Assembly: GCA_027357125.1 (NCBI GenBank)
Contig: DAHVVW010000063.1
Location: forward strand, 1-8,821
Reading direction: 5' to 3'
Length of the DNA: 8,821 bases
DNA from: Clostridiales bacterium
GTDB lineage: Bacteria > Bacillota > Desulfitobacteriia > Desulfitobacteriales > Desulfitobacteriaceae
The notes below the pieces were generated by a model. That model had not been told where the DNA came from and made no database searches. It saw nothing but the letters and a program-made list of their open reading frames with translations. Shown piece after piece: positions 1-6,394 of the stretch. Both the position numbers and the translations under genes were made by a program. The stretch's first letter is position 1. Each line of letters opens with the position of its first letter.

Positions 1-511
1 ACTTGTCTTCATTGATGATGTACTGCCAACAGAGGCCGTCGCAGTCTTCCTCTTGAACTGAGCCTACAATGACCAGCGTGTACTCATCTTCCAGGCCCAA
101 TTCTTTGATGATCTTGCCGGCATACACCATGGAAGCCATGCCGCCCTCCTGGTCGCTGGCACCACGGCCAATGATTACTTCATCATCTTCATAGCCTGCA
201 TAAGGATCATATTTCCATAGGTTCCTATCTCCCACGCCCACGGTGTCAATGTGGGCATCCAGCGCAATCACATGCTTGCCATGCCCAACATAGCCGAGAA
301 TATTGCCCATGGGGTCGATCTCTACTTTATCGAAGCCCACTTTCTCCATTTCCTCTTTGATGCGCAAGACCACTTTTTCTTCCTGACAGCTTTCACTGGG
401 AATAGCGATCATGTCGCGCAGGAACTTACTCATTTCCGGTTCGTACTTTTGCGCCAGTTCCAAGATCTTGGCAAAGTCCTTGTCCAATGCAAATTCCCCT
501 TTCACGTCCAT
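1..511 (-). CDS. ygeY: YgeY-type M20 family metallohydrolase, N-terminal 170 residues (3' end outside window)
   Basis: This is the N-terminal part of a zinc-dependent M20 peptidase/deacylase, a cytoplasmic amide-bond hydrolase. The visible metal and catalytic motifs are A-H87-I-D89-T, GRGAS-D120-QEGG and Q-E154-E155-D. In M20 enzymes these supply the first metal ligand, the bridging Asp and the Glu base plus ligand. The family is about 400 residues, so more than half lies beyond the left edge. The ATG at 511 is chosen because the reading begins [13 protein letters not shown] with a GGGA element 7 nt upstream, and it lies 44 nt downstream of the predicted transcription start of a sigma-54 promoter. 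The match to YgeY (selenium-metabolism-linked hydrolase family) is from recognition of the sequence, supported by the nearby ygeX-type lyase. The real substrate of YgeY proteins is not established, so a generic M20 deacetylase or dipeptidase is the alternative. Confidence 0.85.
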   Translation of the reverse strand, partial: MDVKGEFALDKDFAKILELAQKYEPEMSKFLRDMIAIPSESCQEEKVVLRIKEEMEKVGFDKVEIDPMGNILGYVGHGKHVIALDAHIDTVGVGDRNLWKYDPYAGYEDDEVIIGRGASDQEGGMASMVYAGKIIKELGLEDEYTLVIVGSVQEEDCDGLCWQYIINEDK

Positions 512-565
512 TCTAAAATCCCAAAGTGCTAATGTAGTGACTTGTTGCCACACTTTTAGTTTTTT

Positions 566-582
566 TGCAAAAACTATGCCAA
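566..582 (-). promoter_or_regulatory. Sigma-54 (-24/-12) promoter of ygeY
   Basis: The minus strand reads TTGGCATAGTTTTTGCA. The invariant GG (-25/-24; 580-579) and GC (-13/-12; 568-567) are separated by exactly 10 nt, and the flanks fit the TGGCAC-N5-TTGCW consensus with one deviation (T for C at the end of TGGCAC). The predicted transcription start is near 555, giving a 44-nt leader. The call is strengthened by a sigma-54 activator encoded next door and by the upstream palindromes. Confidence 0.82.
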
Positions 583-712
583 TAAATCAATTCGCCCAGG
601 ATTTTTTACTCTCAGCTCGTTCAGTTGCCGCTTTCAAACTATTTCTTTGGCCGGTTTCGCACTTATTTTCCCCCTGCCACATCTCTTGCTTAGGTAGCGG
701 TTGCGTCGCTGC

Positions 713-727
713 GTCTCAAATTGATAC
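713..727. promoter_or_regulatory. Putative activator binding site (upstream enhancer, proximal)
   Basis: The palindrome GTCTCA-AAT-TGATAC is centred at 720, about 165 bp upstream of the predicted ygeY transcription start. This is a normal distance for a sigma-54 enhancer. The half sites differ from perfect symmetry at one position (C versus the expected A). The same 15-bp pattern recurs at 794-808 and 2668-2682. Assignment to the protein encoded at 876-2639 is inferred from this distribution. Confidence 0.68.
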
Positions 728-793
728 ACTCCTATTCGAACCCCGACCCGAATCGTCCCTAACCCCGGAGAAATCAGGGTTGAGGCTGATTTT

Positions 794-808
794 GTCTCAT
801 TTTGATAC
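794..808. promoter_or_regulatory. Putative activator binding site (upstream enhancer, distal)
   Basis: The palindrome GTCTCA-TTT-TGATAC has half sites identical to those of the 713-727 copy, with a different 3-nt spacer. Conserved arms around a free spacer are what a dimeric Fis-type helix-turn-helix protein would be expected to select. It is centred about 246 bp upstream of the predicted ygeY start and 81 bp from the proximal site. Confidence 0.68.
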
Positions 809-812
809 AACA

Positions 813-827
813 GTCTAACATTTGTAC
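813..827. promoter_or_regulatory. Possible weak third activator site
   Basis: GTCTAA-CAT-TTGTAC matches the GTMTCA-N3-TGATAC pattern at 9 of 12 arm positions and lies 19 bp (near two helical turns) from the 794-808 site, on the same face. It could aid cooperative binding, but a chance match cannot be excluded. Confidence 0.3.
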
Positions 828-875
828 ACAAGCTTTTTTCAGGGCCTAGTCGCGTGGTGCGATCCGAATAATTGC

Positions 876-2639
876 TTACGCATACGTTTTGCTCTCAGAA
901 ATATCATACTCTTTAATCTTGCGGTAGAGCGTCGCACGGCTGATGCCCAGAAGCCTGGCCGCATCTTCCTTATGGCCGTCAGCAATGGACATGCTCAAGG
1001 CTTTCATGATCGCTTGCCGTTCCAGGGCTCTTAGATTAATGGACAAGTCTTGTGGATCTGGCTTGTGTTCTGTTTTCAGCCGTTTGGGCAGCATTTCCGG
1101 AGTAATCAGTTCACCAGGAGCCATGGTCACACAGTATTCTATGACATTCCCCAACTCCCTTACATTGCCCGGCCAGGAGTATTTTATGAGAACCTCTTCA
1201 GCTTCCGGAGAAATTCCTTTTACCTCTTTTCCAGTCAGCTGAGAATAGTGTTCCAAGTAGAACTGAATTAAAATTGGAATATCTTCCATCCGGTCACGCA
1301 GGGGTGGAATCGTTAAAGGAATTACATTTAACCGATAATATAAATCCTCCCTAAACTCCCCTGCCAAAACCATTTTCTCCAAATCCCGGTGGGTCGCCGC
1401 GATAACCCGTACATCCACCGGGATGGACCGGGTGCTGCCGATCCGTTCCACCCGCCTTTCCTGCAGGACCCGGAGCAACTTGACCTGCAGATGCAGAGAC
1501 ATGTCCCCGATTTCATCTAAGAAAATCGTACCCTGGTGTGCCAGCTCAAATTTCCCCAGTTTGCCGCCACGGCGAGCACCCGTGAAAGCCCCTTCTTCAT
1601 AGCCGAACAACTCACTCTCCAGTAAATTTTCAGGGATTGCGCCACAGTTTAAGGCAATAAAGGCATGGCCCTTCCTTTTACTGCTTTGATGTATAGCCCT
1701 GGCCAGAAGTTCCTTCCCTGTGCCGCTCTCACCCTGGATTAGCAGGGTTGCATTGGTCGGAGCGACCTGAAGCGCAATTCTCTTAAGTTCGCTCATTTTA
1801 CCGGAGTTGCCAATTATTTCAGAGAAGTTTGTTTCAATCTCATTGACAGTAGCTTCTTTAACAATTTTCTTAATTTGTTGAAGGTCTTTAAGCGTGATCA
1901 CCGCACCTTCGATTGTTCCGCTTTTATTGATGGGTACGGCATTGCAATAGAGCTGGGTCGCTACCCTTTTACCCTTAATCTGGCCGGAAAAACTCTCCCC
2001 CTGGATGACTGCTTTCCAAAAGCGTTTTTCATCTAATAACTGAGCCAGCATCTGTTCCTGACCTTCTTCAATATCCAGTAGTTTGGCAGCCAAGGTGTTG
2101 TAATGGGTCACTTTCTTTTCATTATTCACCAGCAGAATTCCGTCATGGAGGAGGTTTAGGACCGTAAGCAATTGGCTTGTCAGCAATTCTCGTTCCCGGC
2201 TCTGGTAGTGCTCCACCACCTTGCCTACTAAGAGTTCCGCCATTTTTTCTAAAAAACGCAGGAGGGAGTCTTTATTGTCCTTGAGACGCGTTGTTTGCTC
2301 TTCATCGAAACTTAACAAGCCGATTGTCCCGATAATCTGGTCAGCGGCGCGTATGGGCATGGCCACTTCATAGAACTCCAGGCACTGCCCCCGGCTCACG
2401 CAAGGCTGGCACAATTCGTGAAACCCGGGATTGTCGATGATAACCGGAATCCCCGTCTTCATAACATGCCGGTAGACGAACCCATCGTCTAAAGGACGGT
2501 CACACAGTTTCCGGTATTTTCCCGTGCCGGCTACCCTAATTAAATCCGCATCCGCAATCTCGACTTCAAGCTTAAGCGCGGCAGCAATGGCATCTGCCGT
2601 TTGTTGGACCGTGCTTTTAATGTCGCGAAGCTGATACAT
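876..2639 (-). CDS. Sigma-54-dependent transcriptional activator with GAF-like and PAS-like sensor domains
   Basis: This 587-residue enhancer-binding protein activates sigma-54 RNA polymerase. Residues 1-145 form a GAF-like sensory region with a cysteine cluster C77-x2-C80-x5-C86. Residues 150-260 look like a PAS domain ([16 protein letters not shown] at 166-181), followed by a linker helix. The AAA+ domain is complete: Walker A GESGTGKE (303-310), the sigma-54 contact loop GAFTGA (350-355), Walker B IFLDEIGD (372-379) and the WPGNVREL motif (489-496). A Fis-type helix-turn-helix lies at about 558-577 ([21 protein letters not shown]). The ATG at 2639 follows a GGGTGGGG ribosome binding site. 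There is no receiver domain, so control is probably by ligand or redox state. Its place between dpaL and ygeY, both with sigma-54 promoters, makes it their likely local activator. The effector is unknown. It resembles PrdR-type regulators of amino-acid fermentation in architecture, but equivalence is not claimed. Confidence 0.95.
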   Translation of the reverse strand: MYQLRDIKSTVQQTADAIAAALKLEVEIADADLIRVAGTGKYRKLCDRPLDDGFVYRHVMKTGIPVIIDNPGFHELCQPCVSRGQCLEFYEVAMPIRAADQIIGTIGLLSFDEEQTTRLKDNKDSLLRFLEKMAELLVGKVVEHYQSRERELLTSQLLTVLNLLHDGILLVNNEKKVTHYNTLAAKLLDIEEGQEQMLAQLLDEKRFWKAVIQGESFSGQIKGKRVATQLYCNAVPINKSGTIEGAVITLKDLQQIKKIVKEATVNEIETNFSEIIGNSGKMSELKRIALQVAPTNATLLIQGESGTGKELLARAIHQSSKRKGHAFIALNCGAIPENLLESELFGYEEGAFTGARRGGKLGKFELAHQGTIFLDEIGDMSLHLQVKLLRVLQERRVERIGSTRSIPVDVRVIAATHRDLEKMVLAGEFREDLYYRLNVIPLTIPPLRDRMEDIPILIQFYLEHYSQLTGKEVKGISPEAEEVLIKYSWPGNVRELGNVIEYCVTMAPGELITPEMLPKRLKTEHKPDPQDLSINLRALERQAIMKALSMSIADGHKEDAARLLGISRATLYRKIKEYDISESKTYA

Positions 2640-2667
2640 TTTATCCCCACCCTAAAATAAGACTTTT

Positions 2668-2682
2668 GTATCATATTGATAC
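2668..2682. promoter_or_regulatory. Putative autoregulatory operator upstream of the activator gene
   Basis: GTATCA-TAT-TGATAC is a perfect 15-bp palindrome whose near edge is 28 nt from the activator's start codon. It is the most symmetrical of the three copies in the window. No -24/-12 promoter was found in the 118-bp gap, so binding here would more likely repress or tune a sigma-A promoter than activate a sigma-54 one. A TATGAT, resembling a -10 box, lies within the palindrome on the minus strand, but no good -35 was found with it. Confidence 0.62.
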
Positions 2683-2757
2683 TCTCAAAGATTTAATTCG
2701 CTAATTTTAGAGCTTTTCCTACTTCTATTTATTAAGAATTGGTTTATTACAGATTCT

Positions 2758-4029
2758 TTACCGCGCAGCCGAAGAAATTTCCCCATCCCACACAATCTTA
2801 CGGTATTTCACAGGATCAGTATCTCCCTCGGTGTTAAACAAGAGTATGTGCGAATTCTCGTGGAGCCCAAGAGCCGCGCGGGCTTCGCTCAATCTTTCAT
2901 CATGAGCAAAAGCCCATAAAAGTCCGGTCGTGACTGCCCCGGATTCCCCGGAAATCACCTTGGAATCTCGGCCCAAAGGATTGCCTAAAATCCGCATTCC
3001 CTTAGCAGCAATCTCATCCGGGCACGAGATGAACATATCGCTATAATCACGCAGCATTCTCCAGCCAATGAGGTTTGGTTCCCCACAGGCTAGTCCTGCC
3101 ATGATCGTGTCCATATCCCCGCCCACAACTCGCGGTTTGCCGTCAGCGGCTACAGCTGAGCGGAAAAGGCAAGCTGCTTTATTAGCCTCCACCACAATGG
3201 TTTGGGGTCGGCTCCCCCGGAACAAAGACGCAAAATAGCCCTGGACAGCCCCGGCGAAGGCTCCCACGCCAGCCTGGACAAAAACATGCGTTGGTTTGTC
3301 CGCGCCGAGCTCAGGCATTTGCTCAGTTACTTCCGCTGCCATCGTGCCATAGCCCTGCATGATCCAGGTGGGAATCTCCTCATAACCCTCCCAGGAGGTA
3401 TCTTGAACGAAGACCCAACCATTCTCTGCCGCTTTGGCTGCAGTCATGCGCACCGCATCATCATAGTTAAGATCCGTAATCCAGGCCTCAGCCCCTTCAG
3501 CCCTGATCTTTTCCAGGCGATACAGGGAAGAGCCTTTGGGCATATAGACTACGGCTTTTTGTTTAAGCTGCCTTGAAGTCCAAGCCAGCCCACGGCCATG
3601 GTTGCCGTCCGTCGTGGTGGCAAACGTAATCTCACCCAACTGCGCTTTGATCTCCGGAGAAGTAAGCACAGGGAAAGGAAGCTCGTTAAGGTCACGGTTT
3701 AGGTGCTGGGCCAAGTACCTAGCCACGGCATAAGAGCCGCCTAAGGCCTTAAAGGCATTGAGCCCAAAACGGTGGGATTCATCTTTGACATAGATTCCGC
3801 CCACGCCTAAGGTCTTGGCCAGAGACTTGAGACTATGCAGCGGAGTAGGCCGGTAATCCGGAAAGGTTCGATGGAAAGCGCGGGCCTTAGCTATCTCCGT
3901 TTTATGAAAAAGAGCGGTTGACGTGCCCTCTCCGTATTCTTTCAACATCCTGTTCTTAACCCATTCTATGCGTGCGTAAGGAACGATTTCCTCAGGTGCT
4001 TGCCCTGTGGTGATAATTTGCTTCGACAT
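2758..4029 (-). CDS. dpaL: Diaminopropionate ammonia-lyase (YgeX/DpaL)
   Basis: This PLP-dependent fold-type II lyase converts 2,3-diaminopropionate to pyruvate and two ammonia in the cytoplasm. It is 423 residues long, slightly more than the E. coli enzyme (about 400). The PLP lysine is K94 in FGLNAFKALGGSYA. TTTDGNHGRG (138-147) and VQDTSWEGYEEIPTW (208-222) supply D141 and D210, which by position correspond to the two catalytic aspartates (D120, D189) known for E. coli DpaL. The ATG at 4029 is preceded by a textbook AGGAGG with good spacing and lies 38 nt below a sigma-54 promoter start. An activator gene and ygeY follow on the same strand, recalling the ygeX-ygeY order of E. coli. Diaminopropionate also arises from breakdown of some toxins and peptides, so the physiological source here is open. 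A threonine dehydratase-like role is a less likely alternative given the YgeX-specific motifs. Confidence 0.93.
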   Translation of the reverse strand: MSKQIITTGQAPEEIVPYARIEWVKNRMLKEYGEGTSTALFHKTEIAKARAFHRTFPDYRPTPLHSLKSLAKTLGVGGIYVKDESHRFGLNAFKALGGSYAVARYLAQHLNRDLNELPFPVLTSPEIKAQLGEITFATTTDGNHGRGLAWTSRQLKQKAVVYMPKGSSLYRLEKIRAEGAEAWITDLNYDDAVRMTAAKAAENGWVFVQDTSWEGYEEIPTWIMQGYGTMAAEVTEQMPELGADKPTHVFVQAGVGAFAGAVQGYFASLFRGSRPQTIVVEANKAACLFRSAVAADGKPRVVGGDMDTIMAGLACGEPNLIGWRMLRDYSDMFISCPDEIAAKGMRILGNPLGRDSKVISGESGAVTTGLLWAFAHDERLSEARAALGLHENSHILLFNTEGDTDPVKYRKIVWDGEISSAAR

Positions 4030-4077
4030 TGTATCTCCTCCTAGGTTGAATTATCAAAGTTAGTACCTAAGGTTTTA

Positions 4078-4094
4078 TGCAAATTTGATGCCAG
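4078..4094 (-). promoter_or_regulatory. Sigma-54 (-24/-12) promoter of dpaL
   Basis: The minus strand reads CTGGCATCAAATTTGCA. GG (4092-4091) and GC (4080-4079) are exactly 10 nt apart, and the TTGCA at -12 is perfect. The predicted start is near 4067, leaving a 38-nt leader before the dpaL ATG. Its -24 box, TGGCAT, is identical to that of the ygeY promoter, including the T in place of the consensus C. No copy of the GTMTCA-N3-TGATAC palindrome is seen in the 90 bp upstream, so the enhancer for this promoter is not identified. Confidence 0.85.
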
Positions 4095-4184
4095 CGTTTC
4101 GCGCGCGTGTATAGGTAACATATAAGCAAAAAATGCGCACCCTGCCACTACAATCAAAATTCCCTTAATTACCGACAACGTCTA

Positions 4185-4213
4185 TTGACTTACTCGGATT
4201 TAGAGAATATAAT
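4185..4213 (+). promoter_or_regulatory. Sigma-A promoter of the iron-uptake operon
   Basis: TTGACT (4185-4190) and TATAAT (4208-4213) are separated by exactly 17 nt. The expected start near 4220 falls on the first base of the Fur box, so a bound repressor would block initiation. The leader to the ATG at 4265 is about 45 nt. Confidence 0.85.
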
Positions 4214-4219
4214 TCTTAA

Positions 4220-4234
4220 TGAGAATAATTATCA
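4220..4234. promoter_or_regulatory. Fur box
   Basis: TGAGAAT-A-ATTATCA matches the 7-1-7 Fur inverted repeat (TGATAAT-N-ATTATCA) with a single mismatch (G for T). It sits directly over the predicted transcription start of an FTR1-type iron permease gene. Iron-replete repression is therefore the expected behaviour. A Zur or PerR site is possible because the boxes are similar, but the regulated gene favours Fur. Confidence 0.85.
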
Positions 4235-4264
4235 TATTCATCTGGCTATGGAGGGGGTGAAAAC

Positions 4265-5755
4265 ATGATGCGAGAAATTAAAACCATATTACTTACTCTA
4301 ACGATTTTGGTAATCACGTTTAGTCCTATCAATGTGTTGGCCTCAACTCAGGAATCAGACAACATCACTAAGGCTGAACTCTACATTGATCAAGCATTGG
4401 CTGAGACAAGCCAAGGGCAATTATCAGAAGCAAAAGAAAACTATCAAAAATTTCGCGATATGTGGGGACAGATCGAAGATGGCGTAAAACAAAAATCTGG
4501 AGACGCGTATAAAGAGATTGAAGCTAATATGGGTCAAGTGGATTATGCCTTCATCCAAAACAAACAGGAAAACATAGCCCAGGCCTTGCAAGGGCTAAAA
4601 AATGTGAATGAAAAGTTCATTCGCGGTGAATTCCCGAAGGGTCAACAGTTTAAACAACAAAATATTTCATTAAGTGATTTCATCATCCTGTTACAACAAA
4701 CGAAGCTCACGGCTCAAGACCATGAACAGCAATCGGCGCTGTTTGAGATTTCGAAAGTACGGGAATCCTGGTTAAGTGTAGAAGGAGTTGTAGTTGCTCA
4801 ATCCGCAGCCGTTTATAGCGATTCGGAACGAGACATGGTCACTGTCAATGCAATGCTTTCTGCGAATCCACCCAATTATCAAGGCGCGATTCAATTGTTG
4901 GATCAGATGATTAATTACTTGAGCCCACTGGCGAGTAAATCCGGGTATACGTTTTGGGATGCCGCTATGATCCTAATACGCGAAGGCCTTGAAGCTCTCT
5001 TGGTTATTGCAGCTTTACTGGCTTTTGTTAAGAAGTCTGGCCGAACCGAGGGAAACGGATGGATTTGGCTTGGGGTTTTAGGGGGTCTACTGCTCAGCAT
5101 TATTATCGCGATTATCGTAAAGTTTGTCTTTTCTTCCGGCGCATTCGGTAATAACAATGCCCTGATCAATGGATGGACCGGTGTAATTGCTGCTGTTATG
5201 TTGTTATACATGAGTTATTGGCTGCATAGTCAATCCAATATTGCTGATTGGCAAAAGTACATTCGCACTCAAAGTGAATCAGCTTTGGATACCGGACGGA
5301 TGGTTTCCTTGGGGGTTCTTTCTTTTCTGGCCGTCTTTAGGGAAGGAACAGAAACCGTTTTGTTCTTTATAGGGATGGTGAATCAGATTAGCATGAAAGA
5401 ACTTGTACTTGGTTTAGTAGTCGGGTTTGGCTTACTTGCAGCTCTGGCTTATTTAATGATTCGATTAGGATTGAAACTGCCTATTCGTCCATTTTTCATA
5501 GTTTCCAGTATTATCGTCTTCTATTTATCTATTAAATTTACCGGGATGGGGATTCACAGTCTGCAATTGGCCGGTACAATACCGTCAACAACTGCCTCGA
5601 ATATCCCCAATATCGATTTTTTAGCTCTTTATCCATCTTGGCAAAGCACACTTCCCCAGATTGCTTTAGTGATCAGCGCACTACTCGTAATTCTTTGGAA
5701 ACGGATGACAGCTAAAAAACCCTTGCTCAAAGAATCGAACGAAATACAGCAATAA
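4265..5755 (+). CDS. FTR1-family high-affinity iron permease with N-terminal extracytoplasmic domain
   Basis: This 496-residue membrane protein is likely to import iron. Residues 1-26 form a signal peptide with probable cleavage after A26. Residues 27-228 are extracytoplasmic and helical. Residues 232-480 form the FTR1 domain with about seven membrane segments (near 232-255, 265-290, 303-320, 346-370, 378-400, 408-424, 464-478). The two hallmark iron-translocation motifs are REGLE (239-243) and REGTE (359-363), each in a membrane helix, as in yeast Ftr1 and EfeU. The outer region holds two related halves, around W67-x3-E71-D72 and W169-x3-E173, resembling the neighbouring lipoprotein. The first of two adjacent ATG codons is used, following GGAGGGGGTG. 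Expression should be Fur-controlled. The lipoprotein gene follows 32 nt downstream. No peroxidase (EfeB) or multicopper oxidase gene is in view, so whether Fe(II) or Fe(III) is carried is undecided. Lead uptake (PbrT-like) is a less likely option. Confidence 0.93.
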   Translation: MMREIKTILLTLTILVITFSPINVLASTQESDNITKAELYIDQALAETSQGQLSEAKENYQKFRDMWGQIEDGVKQKSGDAYKEIEANMGQVDYAFIQNKQENIAQALQGLKNVNEKFIRGEFPKGQQFKQQNISLSDFIILLQQTKLTAQDHEQQSALFEISKVRESWLSVEGVVVAQSAAVYSDSERDMVTVNAMLSANPPNYQGAIQLLDQMINYLSPLASKSGYTFWDAAMILIREGLEALLVIAALLAFVKKSGRTEGNGWIWLGVLGGLLLSIIIAIIVKFVFSSGAFGNNNALINGWTGVIAAVMLLYMSYWLHSQSNIADWQKYIRTQSESALDTGRMVSLGVLSFLAVFREGTETVLFFIGMVNQISMKELVLGLVVGFGLLAALAYLMIRLGLKLPIRPFFIVSSIIVFYLSIKFTGMGIHSLQLAGTIPSTTASNIPNIDFLALYPSWQSTLPQIALVISALLVILWKRMTAKKPLLKESNEIQQ

Positions 5756-5787
5756 GATTTAAGTAAATATTTGGGAGGAGAATTTTA

Positions 5788-6225
5788 ATGAAATTTTCTC
5801 GTATGATCCTTGCTTCAACTATTGTAATCAGTTTAGGTCTTGCCGGATGTGGCGCAACCAACACAACAGCCACGACACCAAGCCAGACGGAACAAAAGGG
5901 ATCGCAAGAGACATCTAATCCAACCTCTGCGGACATTAAATCGGGTGTGACAAAGATGCTTAGCATCACAGCCGATTTGAAAACGGCTATCGACACTGGA
6001 AATGAAGCAAAAGTTAAGGTAACCGGGTCTCAGTTAGAAGATGCCTGGGGGCCCTTTGAAGATAGCGTAAAAACGAAGTACCCGGATCTCTATAAAAAAG
6101 TAGAACAATTTCTTGATCCAACGATAGCAGGAACTAAGGCAAGCCCCCTGGATAAACAAGCACTTGGAAAATTAAATGGAGATTTAACCCAAGCATTAAA
6201 TGAGTTAGCAGCTAAAGAAAAGTAG
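5788..6225 (+). CDS. Small lipoprotein, probable extracytoplasmic partner of the FTR1 permease
   Basis: This 145-residue lipoprotein has a signal peptide with the lipobox LAGC, so C21 would be the lipidated first residue. A Thr/Ser/Gln-rich linker (22-47) leads into a helical domain (50-145). The core is W87-GPF-E91-D92-SVKTKYPDLYKKVE, which matches the permease's own outer domain (W67-GQI-ED-GVKQKSGDAYKEIE) almost position for position. The start at 5788 follows GGGAGGAG and a short AT spacer. It is co-transcribed with the permease (32-nt gap) and followed by a terminator hairpin. The shared motif of conserved acidic residues and Trp suggests an iron-binding or permease-docking role on the outer face of the membrane. 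This is an inference, as I do not recognise a characterised homologue. EfeM/EfeO-type iron-binding proteins are the closest functional analogy. Confidence 0.85.
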   Translation: MKFSRMILASTIVISLGLAGCGATNTTATTPSQTEQKGSQETSNPTSADIKSGVTKMLSITADLKTAIDTGNEAKVKVTGSQLEDAWGPFEDSVKTKYPDLYKKVEQFLDPTIAGTKASPLDKQALGKLNGDLTQALNELAAKEK

Positions 6226-6302
6226 GTACTTATGCGTGAATGCTTCCCCAAACTGGGTCATTATCGCGTCAGCCTTCTTCTGGATATCCGACATTTTGAG
6301 TG

Positions 6303-6342
6303 AAAGAGGCAGTGGTTCCTGCGCAGGAGCCGCTGCCTCTTT
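6303..6342. terminator. Long hairpin between convergent genes, probable bidirectional terminator
   Basis: AAAGAGGCAG (6303-6312) pairs perfectly with CTGCCTCTTT (6333-6342). The inner bases continue the pairing with two G-T wobbles, giving an 18-bp stem closed by a GCGC loop. It lies 77 bp after the lipoprotein stop and about 50 bp beyond the stop of the convergent PLP-enzyme gene. The T-run is only three bases on each strand, although A-U pairs at the stem base lengthen it, so termination efficiency is uncertain. Confidence 0.75.
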
Positions 6343-6394
6343 AAGATCAAAACGTATTCTGATTGATTATCCTAATATGAATAAACCCCACTAC

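Larger units (their letters stand above)
512..875. other. Regulatory intergenic region between activator gene and ygeY
   Basis: No convincing gene is present in these 364 bases. They hold the -24/-12 promoter of ygeY (566-582), two good activator palindromes (713-727, 794-808), a degenerate third one (813-827) and an imperfect hairpin (758-765 with 777-785) lying between the two good palindromes. No poly-T terminator for the activator gene is apparent, so some read-through from it into ygeY is possible. Confidence 0.7.

Noticed and set aside
758..785. Intrinsic terminator of the activator gene
   Set aside because: The hairpin (CCTAACCC with GGGTTGAGG) is short with a bulge, has a 11-nt loop and no T-run on the minus strand.
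634..831. Minus-strand open frame of 65 codons in the activator-ygeY gap
   Set aside because: It overlaps two activator palindromes, has no ribosome binding site and its translation shows no family features. It also ends upstream of the ygeY sigma-54 promoter, so it is best explained as non-coding regulatory DNA.
2640..2757. Sigma-54 promoter for the activator gene
   Set aside because: No GG-N10-GC pair with acceptable flanks was found on the minus strand in this gap. A sigma-A promoter or read-through from dpaL is more likely.
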